Of a DNA stretch of 46,918 nucleotides, positions 33,765 to 41,316 are shown in pieces. Where the stretch lies: positions 1-46,918 of the forward strand of contig JACRLY010000012.1 of NCBI GenBank assembly GCA_016219595.1. Direction: 5' to 3'. The DNA is from Ignavibacteriota bacterium. GTDB taxonomy: Bacteria > Bacteroidota > Ignavibacteria > Kapaibacteriales > UBA2268. Each line of letters starts with the position of its first letter. Position 1 is the first letter of the stretch. The notes under the pieces were generated by a model, which saw only the letters and a program-made list of their open reading frames with translations, did no database searches and had not been told where the DNA came from. The translations under genes and the position numbers were made by a program.

Positions 33765-36614
33765 TTATTTATCATTAGATAACACTTGAACTTCCGCTTC
33801 AGTTAAAGCCCGGTTATAAACTCTTATATCATCTAGCATACCTCTGAAAAATCTTCCATTAACACCCGAACCAATTTTTATCTTATTACTTTCAGATATA
33901 AATTCATACGTATCATTACATTCACCCTTTAGTTCTCCGTTTTCGTACAATCGAATTTCTCCGGATTTAGCTGTGATAGCAACATGCCTCCATTGATTAA
34001 ATGGTGTCGGAGAAAGTATTGGAAGTAAACAATGACCTGTATTATAATAAACAACGTTATTACCCCCGTCATTACATTGTAAATGAATATTACCATCCAT
34101 ATCGGTATAACCACCTTCAGATTCAAAAATCCCCTGAAAATCTCCAGTGTAGTCATTAACATTAAACCATGCTGATACCGACATTTCTCTGCCCCCACCA
34201 AATTTTCCTGTTAATTTAATATCATTCGATATTCCATTAAAGGAATAAGCTCGGTTTGGATTACCAAACCTATCGGTAGTTAAAGATGCACCATATACTG
34301 TACCATGGTTGCCATTACCACCTTCGTCATTAGCATTTCCATTAAATGGATAAAAGGATGTTAAACCGCATAATGAAATATTATCATCTGATTGGATTAT
34401 TTCAACTTCATAACCAAGACTTGTTGTATTGTAATTACCATCAACAGCAAATACATTTATATTATGTTTAGAACCAATTGGGAGATTACAAGTTATCCAG
34501 TTAAACCTGAAAGTAGTATCTTTTAAAAAAATATTTTCAAACTTTTCAGCCCATAACATTTTTTTATTATCAATGAAACAACTTACTTGGAGAAGTGAAT
34601 TATCATCTGTAGCCCTTATTGTAATAGGAATAATACTATTTACAGGAACTTTATTTGATGTAGGTTCAAGAATTGAAATAGTTGGTTTTGTTTTATCATT
34701 TGGATTATTAGAAATATCTAATTTCAAAAGGGCAGAACCAACATTCCCAGAAACATCTTCTGCCCTTATATACAAATCCACATATCCTAAATAACCTTTA
34801 TTATCCCAATCAAAAGTATGATACCCTTCATTGCTTGGAGGATTAACCTGGAAAGTCTGTATTGGTGTTTTCGAAAAGCCAATGTAGAGATGTACAGCTT
34901 GAACTTTGTCATTATCACTAAATTTTACTCCAATAGGTATAACTGAATTTGCTTGTTGTTTTCTTATTGATGGAGATAAAATTTCGATTGTAGGTTTTAT
35001 AATGTCTGAGTTTGTTGGAATCAAGTTGAAAATATTATATTCGTCAACAAACCATAAATTACATCCAAGAATACCTATTGAAAATGTTTGAGCAATTAAT
35101 GAAAAGCCTGGTATACGAGCAGCAATTGCATCCTTAGTAGCTTCACCACCAAAATCCTTAATAATTTTTAAAACAAGATCAATATTATCTAATATAAGTA
35201 TAGAAGATTTTAATAGAAAATCCTTTAAATTTTTATCATTGAATGAGTAATAAATATCTGGTATTTTAAGTCCGAATGTAACAAAAACATTATATAATTC
35301 TATAATATCTTGAATTTGTTCTGGACTCACTGTAAAAGTATTTATATCAGATTTAGCAAGAACTGGAACAAAAGTAGTAATGTAAGTTTCAAAAACAGCT
35401 AACCAAATACTAAAATTAGTTCTTTTTAATCCTTCTAGTCTAAAATCCTTATTATCTTTATCTGGATAGGCATTTTTATCACCTAAATAAGTTGACATTC
35501 CTAGTGTATGTACAGCAGTATAATCTTCTTTTATTTCAGTCGTAGTGTCTTTGTTACATTTTCTATCCCAAATAAAACTCAATATTTTGTTGAAAATAGG
35601 AGCCGAAGGACCTAATGGGGTTATTTTTGAACCTTCAACAGACCATCTGATGTTAATGTGTCTCCTGATTTTATTTTTAACAGTACAGATAATTATTTCA
35701 TTATTATCTTTTTCAGCTGTTAAATTAATTCCTGATTGATATTCTGATGGATATATAGAAATTTTTTCATTTAAGATATTATCCAGTTTATTTTTTCCTT
35801 TTACTTTATTTGTAAATGATATTGTGTCCCCAGTTGCATATTCATAAGTTTTTATAAAAGCTCCTTTTAAAATAGCTGTTAAATTACTATCCAAAGCATT
35901 CATGAATGGTTTTCCAGCATAAATTGTATCATCAACAAAGGATGAAACATAATGAACTTCACCTAAGTTTTGTATGAAATCTACAACACTGTCTGCTCCC
36001 TGCTCTAAAGTCATTCCCATCATGTAAGCATTTTGATAAACAAGAGCAGAAATTGAACTGAACCCATTAATATGAATAGCGGAATCGGAGGATTTAGCAA
36101 TACCCATAGCAATGAGGTTATTTCCGGTATCGCTAACCATGATTGTTTGAGGCAAGCCATTTTTTGAGATTAAAACCTTTGCAATTCCTAAAGAATCGAA
36201 TTGTCTGTTAAAATCAGCATAACTACTTACTTTTAATTGATTCAGATTTAGAATATCATTATTAATTGATACTGTTATAAAATTTTGTTCTTTTTGTTTG
36301 ATTGTAATACTGTCAATCTCGCTTAGATTTTGATTTATTATCGTATTATTTAGAACAAACTTTATTTGCTGATTCTCGAATAAAATTTGATTGATATCAC
36401 TAACATCAAAATATCTTGTAAAAGAATCAGATTTGCCAAATACAGTTATTAATGATGATATTTCAGATTTGTTAAAACTTATATTGTCAATTTCATTAAT
36501 ATTATATGATTGCGAACTACCATTATTTAGATAAATAATAAGAATTGGTTCTTTCTCAGCATAAAGAGAAATTGTAAATAAGAATGCTATCAAAAAAATT
36601 GTAAGATTTTTCAT
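33765..36614 (-). CDS. Secreted protein with N-terminal triplicated module, Ig-like domains and C-terminal LamG domain
   Basis: The 949-residue protein has a signal peptide (MKNLTIFLIAFLFTISLYAE). Three degenerate copies of a 35-40 residue unit follow (IYLNNGSSQSYNINEIDNI, then RYFDVSDINQILF, then VLNNTIINQNLSEIDSITI). A long unassigned middle comes next. Two Ig-like or cadherin-like domains (about 555-750, each with KPTI-x-I-x-P and D-V-S-G-N or D-G-N-Y features) precede a C-terminal LamG/concanavalin-like domain (NGNHGTVYGASLTTDRFG to FRGMLDDIRVYNRAL). It has no T9SS sorting domain. A GGAGGA ribosome binding site sits in the 12-base gap after the 156-residue gene. Glycan binding is plausible. 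Confidence 0.8.
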   Translation of the reverse strand: MKNLTIFLIAFLFTISLYAEKEPILIIYLNNGSSQSYNINEIDNISFNKSEISSLITVFGKSDSFTRYFDVSDINQILFENQQIKFVLNNTIINQNLSEIDSITIKQKEQNFITVSINNDILNLNQLKVSSYADFNRQFDSLGIAKVLISKNGLPQTIMVSDTGNNLIAMGIAKSSDSAIHINGFSSISALVYQNAYMMGMTLEQGADSVVDFIQNLGEVHYVSSFVDDTIYAGKPFMNALDSNLTAILKGAFIKTYEYATGDTISFTNKVKGKNKLDNILNEKISIYPSEYQSGINLTAEKDNNEIIICTVKNKIRRHINIRWSVEGSKITPLGPSAPIFNKILSFIWDRKCNKDTTTEIKEDYTAVHTLGMSTYLGDKNAYPDKDNKDFRLEGLKRTNFSIWLAVFETYITTFVPVLAKSDINTFTVSPEQIQDIIELYNVFVTFGLKIPDIYYSFNDKNLKDFLLKSSILILDNIDLVLKIIKDFGGEATKDAIAARIPGFSLIAQTFSIGILGCNLWFVDEYNIFNLIPTNSDIIKPTIEILSPSIRKQQANSVIPIGVKFSDNDKVQAVHLYIGFSKTPIQTFQVNPPSNEGYHTFDWDNKGYLGYVDLYIRAEDVSGNVGSALLKLDISNNPNDKTKPTISILEPTSNKVPVNSIIPITIRATDDNSLLQVSCFIDNKKMLWAEKFENIFLKDTTFRFNWITCNLPIGSKHNINVFAVDGNYNTTSLGYEVEIIQSDDNISLCGLTSFYPFNGNANDEGGNGNHGTVYGASLTTDRFGNPNRAYSFNGISNDIKLTGKFGGGREMSVSAWFNVNDYTGDFQGIFESEGGYTDMDGNIHLQCNDGGNNVVYYNTGHCLLPILSPTPFNQWRHVAITAKSGEIRLYENGELKGECNDTYEFISESNKIKIGSGVNGRFFRGMLDDIRVYNRALTEAEVQVLSNDK

Positions 36615-36626
36615 GTCATTATCCTC

Positions 36627-37085
36627 CTAATTTATTAATATCATTTTTTTTGTTTGAATTATATTATTGAATATTACTTCATAATAATAAATGCCACTTT
36701 GAACTCGGTTTCCAAGTGTGTCAAAACAATTCCATTGCAAAGTGTTTTTACCTGCTTGACAATTATCACATTTTAGCTTTTTAATCTTATTACCATTATT
36801 ATTATAAATAATTATTTCAACATTACCGCTTGTTGTGAGTTCAAATTCTAAAAAAGTATGAGTTTGAAAGGGATTTGGATAATTCCCTTTTAAGGTAAAA
36901 GTCTTAATATCATAAGTTCTTTCATCTATTCCTGTTAGACTATCAAATTTCATACTTTGAATTTGTGAAACTGGTATAGTTATAATAGAATTATCAATCA
37001 GATGTAGAAACATCGTATCTTTTTGAGCTAAGGAATTCATTGTTAATCCTAAAATTATCATTAGGAAAGCAAGTAAATTTTTCAT
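36627..37085 (-). CDS. Minimal T9SS cargo: signal peptide, short module and sorting domain
   Basis: The protein of about 152 residues has a signal peptide (MKNLLAFLMIILGLTMNSLA) and one module of the type seen in the neighbouring LamG protein (MFLHLIDNSIITIPVSQIQS). A complete type A T9SS sorting domain (GNYPNPFQTHTFLEFEL to IQTKKMILIN) ends it. There is no room for a catalytic domain. The start is the ATG at 37085, 6 bases after GGAGG; an upstream TTG overlaps that ribosome binding site and is unlikely. It is the first gene of a pair with the LamG gene. Confidence 0.82.
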   Translation of the reverse strand: MKNLLAFLMIILGLTMNSLAQKDTMFLHLIDNSIITIPVSQIQSMKFDSLTGIDERTYDIKTFTLKGNYPNPFQTHTFLEFELTTSGNVEIIIYNNNGNKIKKLKCDNCQAGKNTLQWNCFDTLGNRVQSGIYYYEVIFNNIIQTKKMILIN

Positions 37086-37159
37086 CTCATCCTCCAATTT
37101 TTATAATTAACTTATTTATATATTAGAATTATGAATTCTTTCTTTACCCGTAGATTTCT

Positions 37160-37167
37160 TATATTTG
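37160..37167 (+). promoter_or_regulatory. Candidate -7 box upstream of the 389-residue gene
   Basis: TATATTTG matches TAnnTTTG and would start transcription near 37175, about 66 bases before the ATG at 37241. No good -33 box is seen 19-20 bases upstream, so support is limited. Confidence 0.3.
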
Positions 37168-37240
37168 TAAAAATTGACGCAAAAATATTCTGTTAATCAT
37201 TATCCGCAATGAGTTTTGTACGGGAACTATCGAGGATTCC

Positions 37241-38410
37241 ATGAAACATGTAATCAAATTTGAATTCCACGAAGTTAAAATCAGGAAAGCTGATGCTGAT
37301 TTAATCCGTGAGAGGATTCTTTCTATTGCTAAAGAGAATAATATAGGCACCGAACCGATTCAATATGAGGATTTACTTCGCGATATCAGGAAGAAACTTA
37401 TTGAATTGAGTAGTACTTATGAATTCGTTCTCGACGGCAAACCCGTTGATTTTACCCAGGAAAATTTTGCAATGTTCAAATCCAAAGTTCTCAAAACCTT
37501 TTTATATTCGAAGCTTAATGATGATATTTTATCATTACTTAAGAAAAATCTCGATATTCTATGTTTTTATGCTTTTAGTAAACCATGGTCGGAAACTGAA
37601 ATTAATAATAGAACTAATGAAATCAGGGATGTGAAATCGAAAGTAGCTGTATTTCTTCTCTTTTTTAAAAAGAAAAATGTTAAAAGAAATATAATTTTGA
37701 TGCTGTTTGCATTTCTCCTTTTTGTAATTATATTATTAACAATAAATTACAGCAACTTACAAAATTATTATAAAATCAGGGAAAGCAGGTATCAGGACCA
37801 AATTAAAATTGATTGGGTAAATCATTTTAAGTTCTATAATATAGATTTAAAGAACTATGATACATTAGAAATCCCAAAAGATGAAATAAAATTATTCATA
37901 AAAAATTTTAATGTTGACACCTCAATGAATTTTCCCGGAAGTATAAAAATAAAAGTAATTAAAGGATCGGAAAAATTCATGAGTGAGCCGGGAGTAAAAA
38001 AATGCAACAAATTTAACGGGGAAATGGCATTTGGATTTGGTAAGAGTTATTGCGAAGATTTCTGTTATGATAGAATAGATAAGAAACCATATTTATCACA
38101 CCCATACAAGACAATACTAAGAATTAATTTTAAGGATTCCACATATATCTCCTATTTAAGTTTCAGTTGGGTGGAAATGGATGGGAATTGGGGTTCAGGA
38201 GGATGGGTATTTATTAATGGAAAACAAATGGGTATTAATCCATATAACTATATAGGTATTTATCCGCCGAGTAATTTATTGAAAGATGAAATCGTGAGGA
38301 ATTATAAATTAAAAGTAAATGAAGTTGCCAAATATGTTGATATCGCTATTCTCGATATTGCAAATGAAAGCGAAATTTTCATAAATGATATAATAGTCTA
38401 TGGAAAATAA
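37241..38410 (+). CDS. Unrecognised single-pass membrane protein
   Basis: I do not recognise this 389-residue protein. It has a charged N-terminal cytoplasmic part of about 145 residues, then one transmembrane helix (IILMLFAFLLFVIILLTINY, about 148-168). An extracytoplasmic C-terminal region of about 220 residues is rich in aromatics (WVEMDGNWGSGGWVFINGKQ, NPYNYIGIYPPS) and ends DIANESEIFINDIIVYG. That ending resembles the closing strands of carbohydrate-binding jellyroll domains. Three cysteines lie close together (KKCNKF, YCEDFCYD). It stands alone between genes of the opposite strand. The type II topology suggests a signal-relay or anchored binding protein, but this is guesswork. Confidence 0.7.
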   Translation: MKHVIKFEFHEVKIRKADADLIRERILSIAKENNIGTEPIQYEDLLRDIRKKLIELSSTYEFVLDGKPVDFTQENFAMFKSKVLKTFLYSKLNDDILSLLKKNLDILCFYAFSKPWSETEINNRTNEIRDVKSKVAVFLLFFKKKNVKRNIILMLFAFLLFVIILLTINYSNLQNYYKIRESRYQDQIKIDWVNHFKFYNIDLKNYDTLEIPKDEIKLFIKNFNVDTSMNFPGSIKIKVIKGSEKFMSEPGVKKCNKFNGEMAFGFGKSYCEDFCYDRIDKKPYLSHPYKTILRINFKDSTYISYLSFSWVEMDGNWGSGGWVFINGKQMGINPYNYIGIYPPSNLLKDEIVRNYKLKVNEVAKYVDIAILDIANESEIFINDIIVYGK

Positions 38411-38458
38411 GTTAGAATTTTAAATTTCTCAAATATACTATTCCCTGTTCACTCAGTT

Positions 38459-39223
38459 TCAGTCTCTGCCAAATAATTTTACTGCAGGAATTTCAGAGAT
38501 TAATTGATGATAATATAGGAAGTGGAAAGTAAATTCAAGCGCCCGCTCAAAATCATCATTCCAACTGAATGACAATTTTCCTTCCCTCGGTTCAAAATCT
38601 TTTCCCTCAGGCAGTTCTTCATTAATTCTATTCTCTTTTTTGGTGGATGCGAGTGACGTTAATGTATTCAGCAAGTTTTCATCTTCAATTTCAGATTTGC
38701 ATACCCAAAAAGCAAGAGGCAGAGGAAATTCGTTCATATCAGACCATTCTTCACTTATGTCAAGAGTTATCCTGCCTTCATCCTCACCATTCCAGGTAAT
38801 AACTATATCTGAGGTTTTTATCATTTCTTCAATTGTTTGATTTTTTTTCTCTATTTCGGGGAACATATTGTACTTTTCACCAAGCAACAGTTTCCCGATT
38901 GATATAATGAAGTCATCCGGAAAATCGGAGGAACAATTTTTAATATTTTTAAGTTCTTTTGAAAGTATTATTGTTCCAGCTTTAGTGTATGATTCAGATA
39001 AAAGCGCAGGACCGGGAATTATGCGGTAATCGGCATCAAGTAATCCTTTTGCATAGCCGAAAGGGGTAAGCAATGCGGCATCAACTTTATTTGCCATTAA
39101 CAAAGAAGCACATTCATTTTCACTTAAACGGTAAAGAGTGATTTCACCTTTTGCTTTCAATGATTCCTGATTGAACAAAAGTTCATCATATATCGGATTA
39201 TTAGGTACAGCAAGTTTTAACAT
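38459..39223 (-). CDS. MqnA-like protein (futalosine-pathway menaquinone synthesis)
   Basis: The 254-residue protein belongs to the MqnA/MqnD periplasmic-binding-protein-like family: CASLLMANKVDAALLTPFGY, IVITWNGEDEG and DISEEWSDMNEFPLPLAFWV. MqnA removes water from chorismate in the first step of the futalosine route. The N-terminus (LKLAVPNNPIYDELLF) deviates from the usual R-[IV]-[GA]-x-[VI]-x-[YF]-L-N start, so it may be a paralogue with another substrate. It lies 35 bases downstream of the AmpG-like transporter gene and is probably cotranscribed with it. Confidence 0.6.
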   Translation of the reverse strand: MLKLAVPNNPIYDELLFNQESLKAKGEITLYRLSENECASLLMANKVDAALLTPFGYAKGLLDADYRIIPGPALLSESYTKAGTIILSKELKNIKNCSSDFPDDFIISIGKLLLGEKYNMFPEIEKKNQTIEEMIKTSDIVITWNGEDEGRITLDISEEWSDMNEFPLPLAFWVCKSEIEDENLLNTLTSLASTKKENRINEELPEGKDFEPREGKLSFSWNDDFERALEFTFHFLYYHQLISEIPAVKLFGRD

Positions 39224-39258
39224 ATTTAATTTCTATTTCATAATTATCAAAAAATAGT

Positions 39259-40572
39259 TTAATCAATATTATTGTCAAGAGGTAAAAATAAAAGTGTCAG
39301 CATGCCTGGTATTGTCATGAGCACACTGATAGCAAAGAACCAAAAATAACCCACAAGTTCCTGGACAACACCGCTTATAAACCCGGGAAGCATCATTCCA
39401 AACGCCATGACGCCGGTGGAAATTGCATAATGGGATGTCTTGAATTTCCCTTTTGATATATAAAGGAGGTAAACCATATAAGCAGTGAATCCCAATCCGT
39501 AACCCAACTGTTCGATAATAATACAAAGTTGAATTATAGGATGAAATTGCAGAACCGAATTAGCTCCTAATATCCAGGAAAAATCGATTGATATAAGGTA
39601 TAAAGGTTTTGCTGCTGCCATATATACAAATAATACAGTGGGAATATTCATACTTAAAGCGAGGTACCAAATTAGTTTTTTCAATCCGTATTTTTTTATA
39701 AGCCATCCGCCAAGAATACCTCCTGCAAGCAGAGAAATAATACCAACTGTGCCATAGTAAATTCCAACTTCGCTCAATCCTAATCCCAATCCACCTTCTG
39801 ATGGTTTGTCCAGGAAGAATGGTTGTGCCATTTTCAGCAATAATGCTTCTCCGAACCTGTATAATAAAATAAATGCGAGTATTATGCCGATTTTTTCCTG
39901 GGAAAAATAATCTTTGAATATCTGTTTGTATGGCACCGAATCTGTTTTGTCCCTGACAGGCAAATCGGTTTCTGGATAAGGAAGTATATAATTATGATAA
40001 AAATATAATAGCAGGAATACCAGTGCTGTTATAACGAAAGCAACAGTCCACCCGATTTTTATATTACCATATTCTTTGCCGAGCCATCCCGCAACAGAAA
40101 GAAGTACACCTCCCGCAAAAACCATTGCAACCCTGTAGAAAGTGCTTCTTATTCCCGTAAAAAAAGCCTGTTCTTTTTTGTCGAGTGAATGAAGATAAAA
40201 TCCGTCAGTTGCTATGTCATGAGTAGCAGAAAGAAAAGCTATAACAGTAAAAAGAATTAACGAAATTAAAATGAATCCTGTCAAATTCAAGGTTAGGGCA
40301 ACCACTGCAAAACATATTGCCAATGCGAGCTGCATCCATATTACCCACTTCCTTTTAGTTGCAATCGAATCAATATACGGACCCCAGAACAGCTTTATTG
40401 ACCACGGGAGATAGAGAAAACTTGTAAATCCGATGAATAAGTTTGAAACTTCGAGTGATTTATACATTGCAGTTGACAACTGGTTGACAATGACCCATGG
40501 GATGCCTTCTGCAAAATACTGAGTCGGAATAAACAGCCAGGGATTTCTCTTATTAACTTTATCCTTTACCAT
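39259..40572 (-). CDS. AmpG-like MFS permease (PAT family)
   Basis: The 437-residue protein has about 12 transmembrane segments and the PAT/AmpG signature: PTQYFAEGIPWVIVNQLSTA, TSFLYLPWSIKLFWGPYIDS, SATHDIATDGFYLHSL and FTGIRSTFYRVAMVFAGG. AmpG imports GlcNAc-anhydroMur-peptides from cell-wall turnover, and other members of the family carry acetyl-CoA or unknown solutes. No ampD or nagZ is nearby. It probably forms a transcription unit with the MqnA-like gene. Confidence 0.85.
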   Translation of the reverse strand: MVKDKVNKRNPWLFIPTQYFAEGIPWVIVNQLSTAMYKSLEVSNLFIGFTSFLYLPWSIKLFWGPYIDSIATKRKWVIWMQLALAICFAVVALTLNLTGFILISLILFTVIAFLSATHDIATDGFYLHSLDKKEQAFFTGIRSTFYRVAMVFAGGVLLSVAGWLGKEYGNIKIGWTVAFVITALVFLLLYFYHNYILPYPETDLPVRDKTDSVPYKQIFKDYFSQEKIGIILAFILLYRFGEALLLKMAQPFFLDKPSEGGLGLGLSEVGIYYGTVGIISLLAGGILGGWLIKKYGLKKLIWYLALSMNIPTVLFVYMAAAKPLYLISIDFSWILGANSVLQFHPIIQLCIIIEQLGYGLGFTAYMVYLLYISKGKFKTSHYAISTGVMAFGMMLPGFISGVVQELVGYFWFFAISVLMTIPGMLTLLFLPLDNNID

Positions 40573-40819
40573 ATATATTTATTATTTTAATATCGCAGAT
40601 TGACTATTTCATTACTTAAAATAATTTTTAATATTAAATTTTCAATTTTCAATAAATTTTAAAATATTAAATTTTTTAATGAATAATGAAATATCTATAA
40701 ATAATTTTTTTAAAAAAAATTTATCATTGAAAATTCAATAAAAATCAGAAATTGAAAATTGTATATTTATGCTTCGTTCTGCAAAATTAGGGATAAATTA
40801 AATTCAGAACTTGAAGAAT
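40573..40819. other. Very AT-rich gap with inverted repeats
   Basis: No gene is seen. The sequence is almost purely A/T, with CAATTTTCAAT near 40650 and ATTGAAAATTG near 40752-40763 as distant complementary arms. Homopolymer runs (TTTTTTTAAAAAAAA near 40710) lie between them. It separates the AmpG-like gene from the secG terminator. Confidence 0.5.
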
Positions 40820-40858
40820 AAAAATAAAAAAATCCACAGTAATCATATACTGTGGATT
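40820..40858 (-). terminator. Rho-independent terminator of secG
   Basis: AATCCACAGTA (40831-40841) and TACTGTGGATT (40848-40858) form a perfect 11-base stem with a 6-base loop. On the minus strand it is followed by TTTTTTATTTTTA. It lies 20 bases after the secG stop. Confidence 0.92.
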
Positions 40859-40877
40859 CTATTTACAATTTAAAGTA

Positions 40878-41216
40878 TTATTGTCCCTGTTGCGGCAATG
40901 GAGCCGGCGGTGGTTTCAACGGACTCTGGTCAGCAGGAATCGCAGCTCCCTGGGTGACGGGTTTTTGCATTTGCTCCACTTCAGTGTGAATAAAGAATTT
41001 GTTTGAAGCAATTATAAGAATAAGAATAATTGCGGCAATAACTTTAGTTACTTTGGCGAGCAAATCATTTGCCCTCTGCATGCCGAATACAGCACCGAAC
41101 TGTGCACTCAAACCGCCGAATGTGGCAGTGAGGTCACCCTTGCCAGGCTGTAGCAATACAGCAAGAATTAACAGAATTGCACCGATTATACCGATTATAG
41201 CTAATATAGAAAACAT
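40878..41216 (-). CDS. secG: Preprotein translocase subunit SecG
   Basis: The 112-residue protein has two transmembrane helices (about 3-20 and 55-72). Between them is the SecG loop LAVLLQPGKGDLTATFGG followed by FGMQRANDLLAKVT. A proline-rich tail (PLKPPPAPLPQQGQ) follows, as in other FCB SecG proteins. SecG assists SecYEG and SecA in export. The gene is a single transcription unit, with a clear promoter and terminator. An AGGTG ribosome binding site lies just upstream of the ATG. Confidence 0.93.
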   Translation of the reverse strand: MFSILAIIGIIGAILLILAVLLQPGKGDLTATFGGLSAQFGAVFGMQRANDLLAKVTKVIAAIILILIIASNKFFIHTEVEQMQKPVTQGAAIPADQSPLKPPPAPLPQQGQ

Positions 41217-41248
41217 AATTTCACCTTTTTTTGCATTAACTTAGCTTA

Positions 41249-41280
41249 CAAATTTAGTCAAAATCATAGTTTTTAACAAA
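41249..41280 (-). promoter_or_regulatory. secG promoter, full Bacteroidota consensus
   Basis: On the minus strand TTTG (41280-41277), a 20-base spacer and TAAATTTG (41256-41249) match both boxes exactly. Transcription would start near 41242, giving a leader of about 25 bases. Confidence 0.75.
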
Positions 41281-41316
41281 TTATTTCATAAATGCATTGT
41301 GAACACTAATAAATAA

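Noticed and set aside
33929..34201. Second minus-strand frame inside the LamG gene
   Set aside because: It overlaps the LamG domain in another frame and lacks recognisable features.
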